Shown piece by piece: positions 7,748 to 15,999 of a stretch of DNA of 46,209 nucleotides (the first letter of the stretch is position 1; the number at the start of each line of letters is the position of its first letter). The notes beneath the pieces were generated by a model that did not search any database, had not been told where the DNA came from, and saw only the letters and a list, made by a program, of their open reading frames with translations. The DNA is taken from NCBI GenBank assembly GCA_902496845.1, contig CABVCJ010000007.1, positions 1 to 46,209 on the forward strand, given 5' to 3'. The position numbers and the translations under genes were made by a program. The DNA is from an uncultured Collinsella sp. (GTDB taxonomy: Bacteria; Actinomycetota; Coriobacteriia; Coriobacteriales; Coriobacteriaceae).

Positions 7748-9607
7748 ATGTCCTTTGTCGATGAATGGAATTTGAGCTATCCCATTCCGAATTCTATATA
7801 TAGCGAGAATACGCTATCCGTTCGCGGGAGAACAGTTGGACAAGGTGGTGCTGGACAGTACGAACTCAAAGGTTCAGGCTCTCTTGCAAACGGGGATACG
7901 CTGACTGCAGTTGACATTATCGGACACGCAATCATCTTGGAAGTAGTCGTACCCTCTACTGGGCAAGTTGTCTCCCTTGGCACGCGTTATCCCGTTGCAA
8001 AAAAAGGCGGAAAAGTACGTGTGCAAATACAAGGAGACGGGGCAAAGCGTCCAAATGTCGGCAACTTGTTTGCCGCACTGCTGTTGTTGCCAGTGACGGG
8101 CAAAGTAAACGATTCATCGCCGTTGCAAGAGGACGGTTTTGCGGAAAGGACATTCTGGATGGATGCAGCCGAAGTAAAGCCTGTGGGCGTCTCCGAAGAT
8201 GCATATATCTTGGAGCTAACGAAACTCTTCTTCGCCACTGGAAGCAGATACAAAGACGGGCAGTTTTCGGGTGCGATAGATTACGACTACAAGTCGAGAA
8301 TTGACGATCTTATTGCCCTTTGCAATCGCGGATGCAAGATGAGGGCTGGTAGCCTGACCACGGCATTCAAGTATTTCGCTGACGTTTACGCAGGGAAACT
8401 TGAGTTTGATTACAGCGTGGCTGAGTTCATGCGAAACCTCATAGCGAGCCAATTGATTGCCGAAGAGGGCATCGACTACGAACAAGGCGATGACGTGCTG
8501 CCCGCAATGCATCAACTAATCGACCTTGCTGCAAAGAATTCATCGAAAGCATCAAGCAGAGAGAAGAGGACTTTTCAGCTAAACAACCTTCCAGCTGAAT
8601 TTAAAACCGACTTCTCCAGGCGCTACATCACGTCACTACTGGCAAAGCCCTTTGTCATCCTTGCTGGCAACAGCGGAACAGGCAAGACGCGGATTTCCAA
8701 GCGTTTTGCAAAGTACCTTGAGGTCTTGGATGAAGACGGGGAGCCAAACTGGTTGCTCGTCCCGGTCGGTGCCGACTGGACCGACAACACCAAGGTGCTG
8801 GGCTTCTTCAACCCGATTGCAGACGGCGGCAAAGGCGCGTACGAAGAGACCGGCATACTGAGACTCATCGAACGGGCCAACGCTAACCCCGAGGTTCCGT
8901 ATTTCCTCATCCTCGACGAGATGAACCTGAGCCATGTCGAGCGGTATTTCTCAGACTTCCTCAGCCACATGGAGACCATCGGCGAGGATAACCTCATCGT
9001 GCTTGATGGGTACGGCGATGGCGGTGCTGGCAGGCTGCCCTATCCGCAGAACCTGTTCGTTGTCGGCACCGTGAACATCGATGAGACCACTTACATGTTT
9101 AGCCCCAAGGTGCTCGACAGGGCAAACGTCATAGAGTTCAAGCCGTCGAAGGCCGAAGTCCTCGCAGGGTTCAAAGCCATCGAGGATGCGCCGGACGTTG
9201 CCGTCGCAGCTTCCGGCGTCCCCCAGGCTTTTCTGCGTCTCGCCAAGGACATATGGGAGGGAGCCAATTACATCAGCGAAGATGATGCTAACGCCATCTT
9301 CGAGAAGTTCGGCAAGCTGTATGAAGAGCTGGAGAAATGCGGCTATGAGTTTGCCTTCCGCACCGTGCGCGAAGTGCGAATGTACGTTAATGCCGCGCAC
9401 GAGCTTGACGGCGAGAACTACGAACTCGAGCGTTCCGTCGATGAGCAGATTGTCCAGAAGGTGCTGCCGAAGCTCCATGGTAACAAGCGTGAGATCGGCA
9501 ATCTGCTTAAAAGCCTGAAAGACATATGCGATGGCGAGCTGAGCTCCGTTAAGATAAGCCAGATGGCAGCGAAACTCGATAACGTGCAGTATGCGAGCTT
9601 CATCTAG
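7748..9607 (+). CDS. McrB-like AAA+ NTPase, restriction motor subunit
   Basis: A 619-aa protein. The AAA+ module lies in the C-terminal half: Walker A GNSGTGKT at residues ~307-314, VPVGADWTDN with the following LGFFNP, Walker B LILDEMNLSHVE at ~385-396, and the McrB-type sensor segment GTVNIDETTYMFSPKVLDR near 440. McrB proteins form GTP-driven rings that bind DNA through their N-termini and recruit McrC. Here the ~300 N-terminal residues are unrecognised and presumably hold the DNA reader. It corresponds to the R1 subunit of LlaJI. GTG 7736 and GTG 7739 are alternative starts; ATG 7748 is preferred. No strong Shine-Dalgarno is seen, so translation may be coupled to the methyltransferase gene that stops at 7733. 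Confidence 0.9.
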   Translation: MSFVDEWNLSYPIPNSIYSENTLSVRGRTVGQGGAGQYELKGSGSLANGDTLTAVDIIGHAIILEVVVPSTGQVVSLGTRYPVAKKGGKVRVQIQGDGAKRPNVGNLFAALLLLPVTGKVNDSSPLQEDGFAERTFWMDAAEVKPVGVSEDAYILELTKLFFATGSRYKDGQFSGAIDYDYKSRIDDLIALCNRGCKMRAGSLTTAFKYFADVYAGKLEFDYSVAEFMRNLIASQLIAEEGIDYEQGDDVLPAMHQLIDLAAKNSSKASSREKRTFQLNNLPAEFKTDFSRRYITSLLAKPFVILAGNSGTGKTRISKRFAKYLEVLDEDGEPNWLLVPVGADWTDNTKVLGFFNPIADGGKGAYEETGILRLIERANANPEVPYFLILDEMNLSHVERYFSDFLSHMETIGEDNLIVLDGYGDGGAGRLPYPQNLFVVGTVNIDETTYMFSPKVLDRANVIEFKPSKAEVLAGFKAIEDAPDVAVAASGVPQAFLRLAKDIWEGANYISEDDANAIFEKFGKLYEELEKCGYEFAFRTVREVRMYVNAAHELDGENYELERSVDEQIVQKVLPKLHGNKREIGNLLKSLKDICDGELSSVKISQMAAKLDNVQYASFI

Positions 9608-9610
9608 CCT

Positions 9611-12046
9611 ATGGACGGCAGCATCGGCGCAATCCGCTTTGCGGCGGATGGAAGAACAATAGCCAGGCTCTACCAGAGCGGTGCGCATGACCGAGTCGAT
9701 TGGGACGAGGAACAGCAGACCGGGCTAACCGGGCTGACGTGTTTCGGTCTCAAGCCGGAAGCATCCCAGAATGGCGCTGGTTCAACACCAGCCTTCGCCG
9801 TCAAGGACGGTCTTGACGGGAGTCCCACGCTTCGAATCAACGAAACCACATGTTATGTGCTCGAATACGAGCGGACCCCTGATGGTGGCCTGCATCCTCG
9901 CGCCTCGTTCCAAAACGAAGGCAAGAATATCAGGTGCGACAGAAACGGCAATAGTGTCACCTTCCAGTTCGTGAACTATCTCGGGCGTTCGAGGATTCGA
10001 TTCGGCGAGGAAGCTGATGCGCCGATGCTACAGTTCGAAGTCGTCCCGCTCAAGATTGGCTATGAAGACGATTACATCGAGCTCACCGAGGAGCTTGCCG
10101 CAAGGTGCGCTGCGCTGCTCCTTGACTACTCGGGCTCCACGTCGAACGTTTACAAGCAAGCCGACGAGAATCGCGAGACGCTGCTTGAGCAGTTCGTCTT
10201 CCTGCGGCAGTTCTGCTACGAACCGAACCTCCAAGCCCTCTTCGAGGCGATAAAGAGGAACCCTGATAGGACGCTGGATCACGAGGACGAGCTGCGGTCG
10301 GTTGGGGCTGGCATGCCGTCCCGGAGGTTTTATACGAACCCCTTCTCGAACAGCCGGATGTGGACGCGCTTGAACTGCGGCGGCGATGCGGGAGGCGTCT
10401 ACCTCCCCCAGATGGTCAGCGTCACGCGCAAGTACGACCTGCTCGACACGCCCGCCAATCGGTTTGTGAAATTTGCCCTGCATGAGATTGACCGGATCTG
10501 CACCTCTCTGATGACTGTCCTGGATGCCGAGAAGGGCGATACTCGGCAGACGGAGTGTTATCGCGAAGCCGCCGCGCTGCACGCCATGCTGGATACGATA
10601 CTCAGCGACGCCTTCTTCGACGATGTCGGCACCCTGCAGATGATGCCTCAGAACAACCAGGTGTTGCAGAAGCGCGAGGGATACTCGCAGATCTTCTTCG
10701 CATATTCCATGCTCGATATGGCGCTGCAGCTCGACTGGAAGGGCAAGGATGACATCTACGAGGGCGAATCGAAGAATGTGGCCCTCCTCTACGAGTACTG
10801 GATCTTCTTTGAGCTGTACGACATCGTAAGGGGGATCGAGGGGTGCGAGCCGATAAGCACCGATGACCACCCATTTATCGGGACGAATCCCGACGGTGGG
10901 CTGTCAATATCCCTCAAGCAGGGCGTACGCTCCTGCCAGTCATTCCAGATTGCGCAGTGCGGCGCGAAGGTAAACCTCTACTACAACCGCACCTTCTCGC
11001 CCCGTGACTTTCATGCCACTCGTTACGAGGGTTCGTACTCGAGACCGTTCAGACCCGACTACACGCTCGCGATATTCCCGGATGCTTATACAAACGAGCG
11101 AGCCGCAGTGCAAGATGGAGCGGTTGCATTCGTCCACTTCGACGCCAAGTACCGCATCACCGACTTGACGGGGCTTGTCGGCAAGGATGTGGGCACCGAG
11201 GAGGCAGAGCGCGAGGAACTTAACGAGGAGAAGGCGGCCTCCACCACGAACACCTACAAGCGCGGTGACCTGCTGAAGATGCACACGTACAACGACGCGA
11301 TACGGCGCACGGTTGGCAGCTACGTGCTTTATCCGGGTTCGGGCGAAACGGGCGAGAAGGGCCAATTCCGGCTCTTCGAGGAGATTTTGCCGGGTGTCGG
11401 CGCTTTCGCCATGAAGCCGAGCATCAGCAGGACGGCAGAGAATGCGTTGCGCGATTTCATAGAGAAGGTCATCGGCGAGAACACGGCAAGCAATACGCGG
11501 CTGAACCGGCTGAGCTACTTCACCGAAATGGTTGTGGCTGAGCCTCCAAGCGCGGGCAAGACAGATAGCGACTCCTACGGGCATGGTGGCGAATCGTTCG
11601 TGATTGGCTACATTCGAGGGGACTCTCCCGATGACTACTATCACTTTCTCGAAAGCAGCGGCAGGCTCCGCAAGGGCGGGCGCTTTCTCTTCTACTTCTA
11701 TGCCATTAAGGACGGGCATGTCTACTCGCACCATAAGGATCTCTTCCGCACGTCGTGGTTCCGCTTCTATCGGAACGCCATAAGCCAGACGAACACCTAC
11801 GAGATCGAGCCTGTGGCGTGTCGCATAACCTCGAATGAGCTGGTTTCGAGGGACGAGCTGGCCGACCGCCTGGCCGACCTTGGCTACGTGCGGGATCGTG
11901 GGAATCAGGGTGCCGACTTCTACTATGTCCTGTCCGTGCGGGTGGAAGATGACGCGGCAGAACCCTTAAGCCTGGGGCGCAGGGCGGTGGATGAACAGAA
12001 CGGCAACGATGCGTTCAGCCCCCACTCGCCAAAGATTGTTGGGTGA
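9611..12046 (+). CDS. DUF2357 / PD-(D/E)XK McrC-like restriction nuclease with extra C-terminal domain
   Basis: An 811-aa protein starting three bases after the McrB-like stop. The N-terminal ~400 residues match the DUF2357 pattern. They are followed by a PD-(D/E)XK nuclease core: PDYTLAIF near residue 482 and FDAKYR near 509, giving the D...DxK triad. This is the McrC-like cutting subunit (R2 of LlaJI). After ~residue 640 an additional domain runs to the C-terminus, and its last 133 residues recur in the minus-strand ORF at 4630-5031. That domain has aromatic-rich strands (FLFYFYAIKDGHVY) and no catalytic motif I recognise. A role as a DNA-reader or partner-binding module is only a guess. 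Confidence 0.85.
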   Translation: MDGSIGAIRFAADGRTIARLYQSGAHDRVDWDEEQQTGLTGLTCFGLKPEASQNGAGSTPAFAVKDGLDGSPTLRINETTCYVLEYERTPDGGLHPRASFQNEGKNIRCDRNGNSVTFQFVNYLGRSRIRFGEEADAPMLQFEVVPLKIGYEDDYIELTEELAARCAALLLDYSGSTSNVYKQADENRETLLEQFVFLRQFCYEPNLQALFEAIKRNPDRTLDHEDELRSVGAGMPSRRFYTNPFSNSRMWTRLNCGGDAGGVYLPQMVSVTRKYDLLDTPANRFVKFALHEIDRICTSLMTVLDAEKGDTRQTECYREAAALHAMLDTILSDAFFDDVGTLQMMPQNNQVLQKREGYSQIFFAYSMLDMALQLDWKGKDDIYEGESKNVALLYEYWIFFELYDIVRGIEGCEPISTDDHPFIGTNPDGGLSISLKQGVRSCQSFQIAQCGAKVNLYYNRTFSPRDFHATRYEGSYSRPFRPDYTLAIFPDAYTNERAAVQDGAVAFVHFDAKYRITDLTGLVGKDVGTEEAEREELNEEKAASTTNTYKRGDLLKMHTYNDAIRRTVGSYVLYPGSGETGEKGQFRLFEEILPGVGAFAMKPSISRTAENALRDFIEKVIGENTASNTRLNRLSYFTEMVVAEPPSAGKTDSDSYGHGGESFVIGYIRGDSPDDYYHFLESSGRLRKGGRFLFYFYAIKDGHVYSHHKDLFRTSWFRFYRNAISQTNTYEIEPVACRITSNELVSRDELADRLADLGYVRDRGNQGADFYYVLSVRVEDDAAEPLSLGRRAVDEQNGNDAFSPHSPKIVG

Positions 12047-12102
12047 TCATCTGGTCATTTTCAGAGTAGCGGTAACACCTACGGGCGCGCGAGGGGCAAC
12101 GC

Positions 12103-12351
12103 ATGAGGCCAATCGTCTACAACGGGGTTGACCTGTCGGGCGTGTGCTCTGCCGAGGTCATCGAGAAAGTTGCCCTGCCCGTGGAGGCGGAGACCCTGGC
12201 GGTGCCGAGGCGTGCCGGCGCACTGCTGGTGGCGGGGCGGCTGCCCCCCAGGCTAGTGCGGGCGCGGCTGTTCATGGACACCCGCCCGCGCCTTCAGGAC
12301 GATGTTCGGCGACAGGGACGACGCAGCGGCGCTGCCACGTCGCGCAGGTAG
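12103..12351 (+). pseudogene. Decayed phage tail protein (Dit-like N-terminal remnant)
   Basis: An 82-codon ORF starting MRPIVYNGVDLSG, with PVEAETLAVP, RRAGALL and RLPPRLVRARLFMDT. This resembles the N-terminus of siphophage distal-tail (Dit) proteins of actinobacterial prophages. The frame then degenerates into arginine-rich nonsense, and plausible continuation appears in the other plus-strand frames (ARGVRAPVPPRGRRL, about 12380-12420), which suggests frameshifts. No ribosome site is seen. It marks the right edge of the defence island as prophage debris. The family call is from pattern memory only. Confidence 0.45.
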
Positions 12352-12435
12352 CGGAGGAGGGTTGCTCCCAATGGCCCGCGGCGTCCGCGCCCCGGTGCCA
12401 CCCCGTGGCCGGCGGCTTCGCTCGAAGCCGCTACA

Positions 12436-14598
12436 TCAGGCTCGTTCCCGCTTTTCCGGGTCATATCCCTTCGTATACACGGTAAAGCTAAGGCCATCTA
12501 ACGTGCCGGTGCTGTAGACGTATGCGTCGGGCGCGCTCCGCGTGCCTTGGGCGGTCGGGTCGGTCGAGACACAATCGTCCCTATCTATTCCAAGCAATGG
12601 AATGGGCTTTGCCACCTGGTCGGCGCTATTAATTTGCGCAATGATCTCCAACAACTCGTATAACTTGATAAGCCATGAGCTGTATGGATGCTCGCCGGGT
12701 CCCTTGTGCTCCAGCGTGCACTTTGATTGCGGGCTTTCGGCGAGCTGGCTCAAGCGTTCAAAAAGCGCCGGGTACTCGGCTTCGGGAAACTCGACTTGTA
12801 CATACTGTATGCCATCGAGGATGAATCCGTACCACAGTACGGGGTATGGGAAACCGGTCCTATCTGGTCGCCTGATTTTTGACCTGCAATTGGGCTGGTT
12901 GACGATAGACAGCCATGCCGCATAGAGCTCGTCGGAAATTAGGTCACTTGCTTGGTATGTTGGGCCAAGACCATCGAGAACAAAATTGCGAAGGTTGTCA
13001 AAATAGTGGGCACAATCCGTTAAACCCTTTTCGTATGCCGTGTCGGCTTTTCTCCGTATATTGAGTGCGACATCGCGGGGTGATTTGCGACCAAGATGTT
13101 TTTTGGCGTTGTGTCGCGGGTTGCAATAGAGCTTGGTTGCCGCGTTATATCGATCGCAGTACTTGCTGTTGGGACCGGTCGGAAAAAAGAGCGAACCGCA
13201 GGTTTGGCATGTTATCGGCATTATGCCGCACAGCAGCAGCTCGTGGAGGATGCGGGCATAAAGGCTTGCAAAGGAGCATTCCTCTTCGGTGAAATAAAGC
13301 TCTCCTGCCTTTGCAATAACAGCTTGAAGCCTTACGAGCCTATTGAGGTTTTCCTGGTCGTTAAGCTCTGCATATGCATGGAAGTCTCCATTTGCGTAGA
13401 TTTGGTTCTCGCGCATAGCCTCGAGATAGTTCTTGCGAAACGCCTGCATAAAGGGGGCACTATTCATGCGTTTTATATCGTTCAAATGTTCTTCGAGCTT
13501 TTGAGCCGTTTCGTTTCCGGGCAAGTGCTTTTTGGCTGCGTATGCAAAAGCGTCGCCAAAGCGGATGATTGCCGGCAGCTGCTCATCGAATAATCGAAAT
13601 TGCCGCGGGTCGCTTGTTTTGATGGCGGCTGGGAAAAACTCTTCGTTTTGCGCGAGCAGGTTAGGCGCCTCGGTGTTTTTAAGCAGCGGGGCAAGCTCCA
13701 GACATTCCTGATAAAAAACAATGAGAAGCGCTCGAAAGAGATCGGTATTGGTGCAAACGCAAGCTGTTTCTATCTGCGAGTTGACCTTTGGATATTTGCC
13801 TCTTGGATTGTCGCGGTTATACGGTGCCGGTTCTGTTAGCTCGGTGTCGCCGTTGGTAGTTGTAATGTCCATGTCGTTCGACTCGAGCTTGAGATAGGAG
13901 CTGAAGAGGGATGCCATTTCTTGGTTGTTGAGTTGGCCCGATGTTGTGATCACCGCGCGGTACAGGCGGTTGATTTCGTTGCACTCAATAGCGTTGTTGG
14001 TCATCCAGCAGTCGTAATAGCGATAGTCGGGAATCGCTGTGATGTTCATGACACACTGCCTGCAGACACTTTCAAGGAGATATCTGGCCATGCCAGATAT
14101 CTCTCCGTGCGCATGGCGCGTAATGGCTTTATCGAATACCGGAGCAAAGAAATCGAGATCGCGTTCCTTTTGTTTTTGAAGGTTGACTTCGATTTCGACT
14201 TCGTTCAATTCAGCTTGTGCGGACTCTTGGTCGGAATCGTCTGGATCGAGCCAGTCGTCATGGTCTGACTCGGCTGCGTGGTCCATCGAAGCGTGCTGCG
14301 TATTGGGGGGAGCAGGGGACTGCCGAATGGCGTTCTGTAAATCGATGTAAAAGCGCAATTTTGCTCGCTCACGAAAGTGGCCCCCAATCTCGTTGAAAAG
14401 CCAGCTTAAGTCGACGCGTAATAGGTCGTTGGCTATGGAGACGAGACTCCATGCGCTTGCATTGCCGGTTGCGTTTCCGTCATCGGCGCAATCAATCTCT
14501 GGCGTTCTGTTAAGAAGAAGCATGCGGGGATTGACGGGAGAGCGAAGAAAGCCAGCCTCAAAACCCCAGCTAAACGGTTCTTTTTCGGACTCAAGCAT
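12436..14598 (-). CDS. Hypothetical 720-aa protein with a Cys-rich (zinc-binding-like) motif
   Basis: Not recognised with certainty. An acidic low-complexity stretch (DHDDWLDPDDSDQESAQ, about residues 110-126) follows an N-terminal region of ~100 residues. The centre is largely helical. Near residues 465-495 there is a CxxC...YC...C pattern (CQTCGSLFFP, NSKYCDR, LYCNPRHNAKKH) that looks like a treble-clef-type zinc site next to a basic helix. DUF6076-like proteins carry a similar arrangement, but I cannot verify membership. ATG 14598 has GGAG five bases upstream. It is divergent from the 108-aa gene, with a 109-bp shared promoter region. Confidence 0.7.
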   Translation of the reverse strand: MLESEKEPFSWGFEAGFLRSPVNPRMLLLNRTPEIDCADDGNATGNASAWSLVSIANDLLRVDLSWLFNEIGGHFRERAKLRFYIDLQNAIRQSPAPPNTQHASMDHAAESDHDDWLDPDDSDQESAQAELNEVEIEVNLQKQKERDLDFFAPVFDKAITRHAHGEISGMARYLLESVCRQCVMNITAIPDYRYYDCWMTNNAIECNEINRLYRAVITTSGQLNNQEMASLFSSYLKLESNDMDITTTNGDTELTEPAPYNRDNPRGKYPKVNSQIETACVCTNTDLFRALLIVFYQECLELAPLLKNTEAPNLLAQNEEFFPAAIKTSDPRQFRLFDEQLPAIIRFGDAFAYAAKKHLPGNETAQKLEEHLNDIKRMNSAPFMQAFRKNYLEAMRENQIYANGDFHAYAELNDQENLNRLVRLQAVIAKAGELYFTEEECSFASLYARILHELLLCGIMPITCQTCGSLFFPTGPNSKYCDRYNAATKLYCNPRHNAKKHLGRKSPRDVALNIRRKADTAYEKGLTDCAHYFDNLRNFVLDGLGPTYQASDLISDELYAAWLSIVNQPNCRSKIRRPDRTGFPYPVLWYGFILDGIQYVQVEFPEAEYPALFERLSQLAESPQSKCTLEHKGPGEHPYSSWLIKLYELLEIIAQINSADQVAKPIPLLGIDRDDCVSTDPTAQGTRSAPDAYVYSTGTLDGLSFTVYTKGYDPEKRERA

Positions 14599-14707
14599 CG
14601 ATGCTCCAAACAGCCAAAATTTAAATCGCGATAAAAGTCATATTACGCGGCTGTTTGCGGCTGTTCAATGGAATCAAGCGAAAAGGCTTAAAACCAGGGA
14701 GGCCGTT
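14599..14707. promoter_or_regulatory. Divergent promoter region with tandem 9-bp repeat
   Basis: An AT-rich spacer between the 720-aa gene and the plus-strand unknown operon. It contains two direct copies of GCGGCTGTT (14647-14655 and 14657-14665), phased by 10 bp (one helical turn), and an ATCGCGAT palindrome. Such phasing is typical of regulator sites. The regulator is unknown. Confidence 0.35.
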
Positions 14708-15034
14708 ATGCCCGATTGCATCAAGCTCAACAAAGGAAACATCGATGTATGTGAGCGCGAGGTTATCGCTCTTCGCGAGATCATCGCTGCCGCCATGGGT
14801 CGTTTGCACCAGATTCGCAAGCAGTGCGAGCACGGCTACGCGTCTTCGGAGGATTTCGAGAATGCGCTGGATGCGTACGGAGTAATCCATGAGCGAGTCG
14901 ATGAGCTTGACCAGCTTGGTTTCGAGTTCAGATGGTCGTCAATCCCCGATGTAGGAATCGATGAGTACGACGGGCTCGAATGGATCGATGGCGACAACCC
15001 TCCGCGTGAGCGCGGTTTCGATATTGCTTGTTAA
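14708..15034 (+). CDS. Small acidic hypothetical protein, 108 aa
   Basis: Not recognised. ATG 14708 is chosen because GGGAGG lies about five bases before it. The frame is open upstream to 14393, but that part overlaps the divergent gene. The product is acidic and predicted helical. It has a central heptad-like helix pair (EREVIALREIIAAAMGRLHQ, then a second helix) and an acidic tail (DEYDGLEWIDGD). It is followed after 28 bp by another acidic gene in the same direction. It may be the first gene of the operon leading to the helicase. Confidence 0.6.
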   Translation: MPDCIKLNKGNIDVCEREVIALREIIAAAMGRLHQIRKQCEHGYASSEDFENALDAYGVIHERVDELDQLGFEFRWSSIPDVGIDEYDGLEWIDGDNPPRERGFDIAC

Positions 15035-15062
15035 TGTGTCCGAATGGTTGATTGGAGACAAA

Positions 15063-15680
15063 ATGTATCCGTACTACGAATGTGACAACTATCCCATGAG
15101 CATTACAGATGATGACGGCCCGTTCCTGATCATGGAGGCGAGGCTGTCTGGCGACGACGAGCTCAATGATGATTTTAGGAAAGACGCCAGTTATAGATAT
15201 TCATGTGCGACTGTTTCTGCGGCGATTGATCTTTGCAGGTCGCTGACGGACAGCGATGTCGATTATTGGTATGAAAGTTGGGAGAAGGCGGTTGAGCGGC
15301 TTCCACTTGAAGAATGCGAGAGTGCGACGATGCTGTATTGGATCGAGCCAACCGATCCGTACAAGGCACTCTGTGCCTGCCATCCCCATCCCGATCTTGA
15401 GAAGTACGTGGTTGAGGCAATTGGCGCTGTTGACACCTATCTACTGGAGCGCGATGACTGTCCCTTTTCGGTCGATCATTTAGATCTAAAGGACGTTGGC
15501 GTCCTGCTCAGCGCTGCTTGGGGCTTGGCTCGAGTCCTCGAAGAAGCTTGGGGCACTTGCGACCCTGATGTTTTGGAAAAGATCGAGGATGCTACGTTCA
15601 ATGCGTATACAACGGTTGAAGACCTGATCGCGGGCGAAGAGGCGGCCAAGGCCAGTGCAAAGTCCGATGACACTCTTTAG
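15063..15680 (+). CDS. Acidic hypothetical protein, 205 aa
   Basis: Not recognised. The product is strongly acidic and rich in Tyr and Asp, beginning MYPYYECDNYPMS. No membrane span or known motif is visible. It looks like a soluble helical protein. The start at 15063 is supported by TTGGAG seven to twelve bases upstream; a longer frame from 14961 would overlap the previous gene. It sits between the 108-aa gene and the helicase. Acidic partners like this are often inhibitors or DNA mimics, which is a speculation here. Confidence 0.6.
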   Translation: MYPYYECDNYPMSITDDDGPFLIMEARLSGDDELNDDFRKDASYRYSCATVSAAIDLCRSLTDSDVDYWYESWEKAVERLPLEECESATMLYWIEPTDPYKALCACHPHPDLEKYVVEAIGAVDTYLLERDDCPFSVDHLDLKDVGVLLSAAWGLARVLEEAWGTCDPDVLEKIEDATFNAYTTVEDLIAGEEAAKASAKSDDTL

Positions 15681-15999
15681 CCACTGCGCTGAACGGCGTG
15701 ACCGATCGGCAGGTTGCCGGGAAAAGCTTTAGCAAGCGCCCCGACCAGGTTCAGGAGTCTGCCGCCGATGCATCCCTGATGCGTGCTGCCCTTGCAGTGA
15801 TCGATGCTAAAGAGCGCGAGGCGTTGGAGTGCGATCTTAAGAACCTGCTCGCTTCGTGCGAGTAATCGCGGACTGCTCCTCTTTCCTTTCTTTCTTCTCT
15901 CAAGCGGCATGGACGCCGCCGCCTTGACCGCCCTGCGTGAGTTTTTGTCCGCACGGGATGGTATCCAACACATGTAACAACTAAATCGGAGGTTTGACC
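15681..15999. other. Intergenic region upstream of the helicase gene with small ORFs
   Basis: 319 bp. It includes an open frame from 15671 to a stop at 15865, reported separately, and a 22-codon ATG ORF (15909-15977) ending just before the helicase ribosome site. A pyrimidine-rich tract (about 15880-15900) lies between them. No clear promoter or terminator was found. Confidence 0.45.
15698..15865 (+). CDS. Possible small protein or gene remnant, 55 aa
   Basis: A GTG-initiated frame of 55 codons (starting VTDRQVAGKSFSKRPDQ, ending LKNLLASCE). The composition looks like a real helical protein, and the frame is open back to 15671, where CTG codons could also start. No Shine-Dalgarno precedes the GTG. 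It may be a small gene translated through coupling to the 205-aa gene that stops 18 bp upstream, or the 3' remnant of a lost gene. Confidence 0.35.
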   Translation: MTDRQVAGKSFSKRPDQVQESAADASLMRAALAVIDAKEREALECDLKNLLASCE

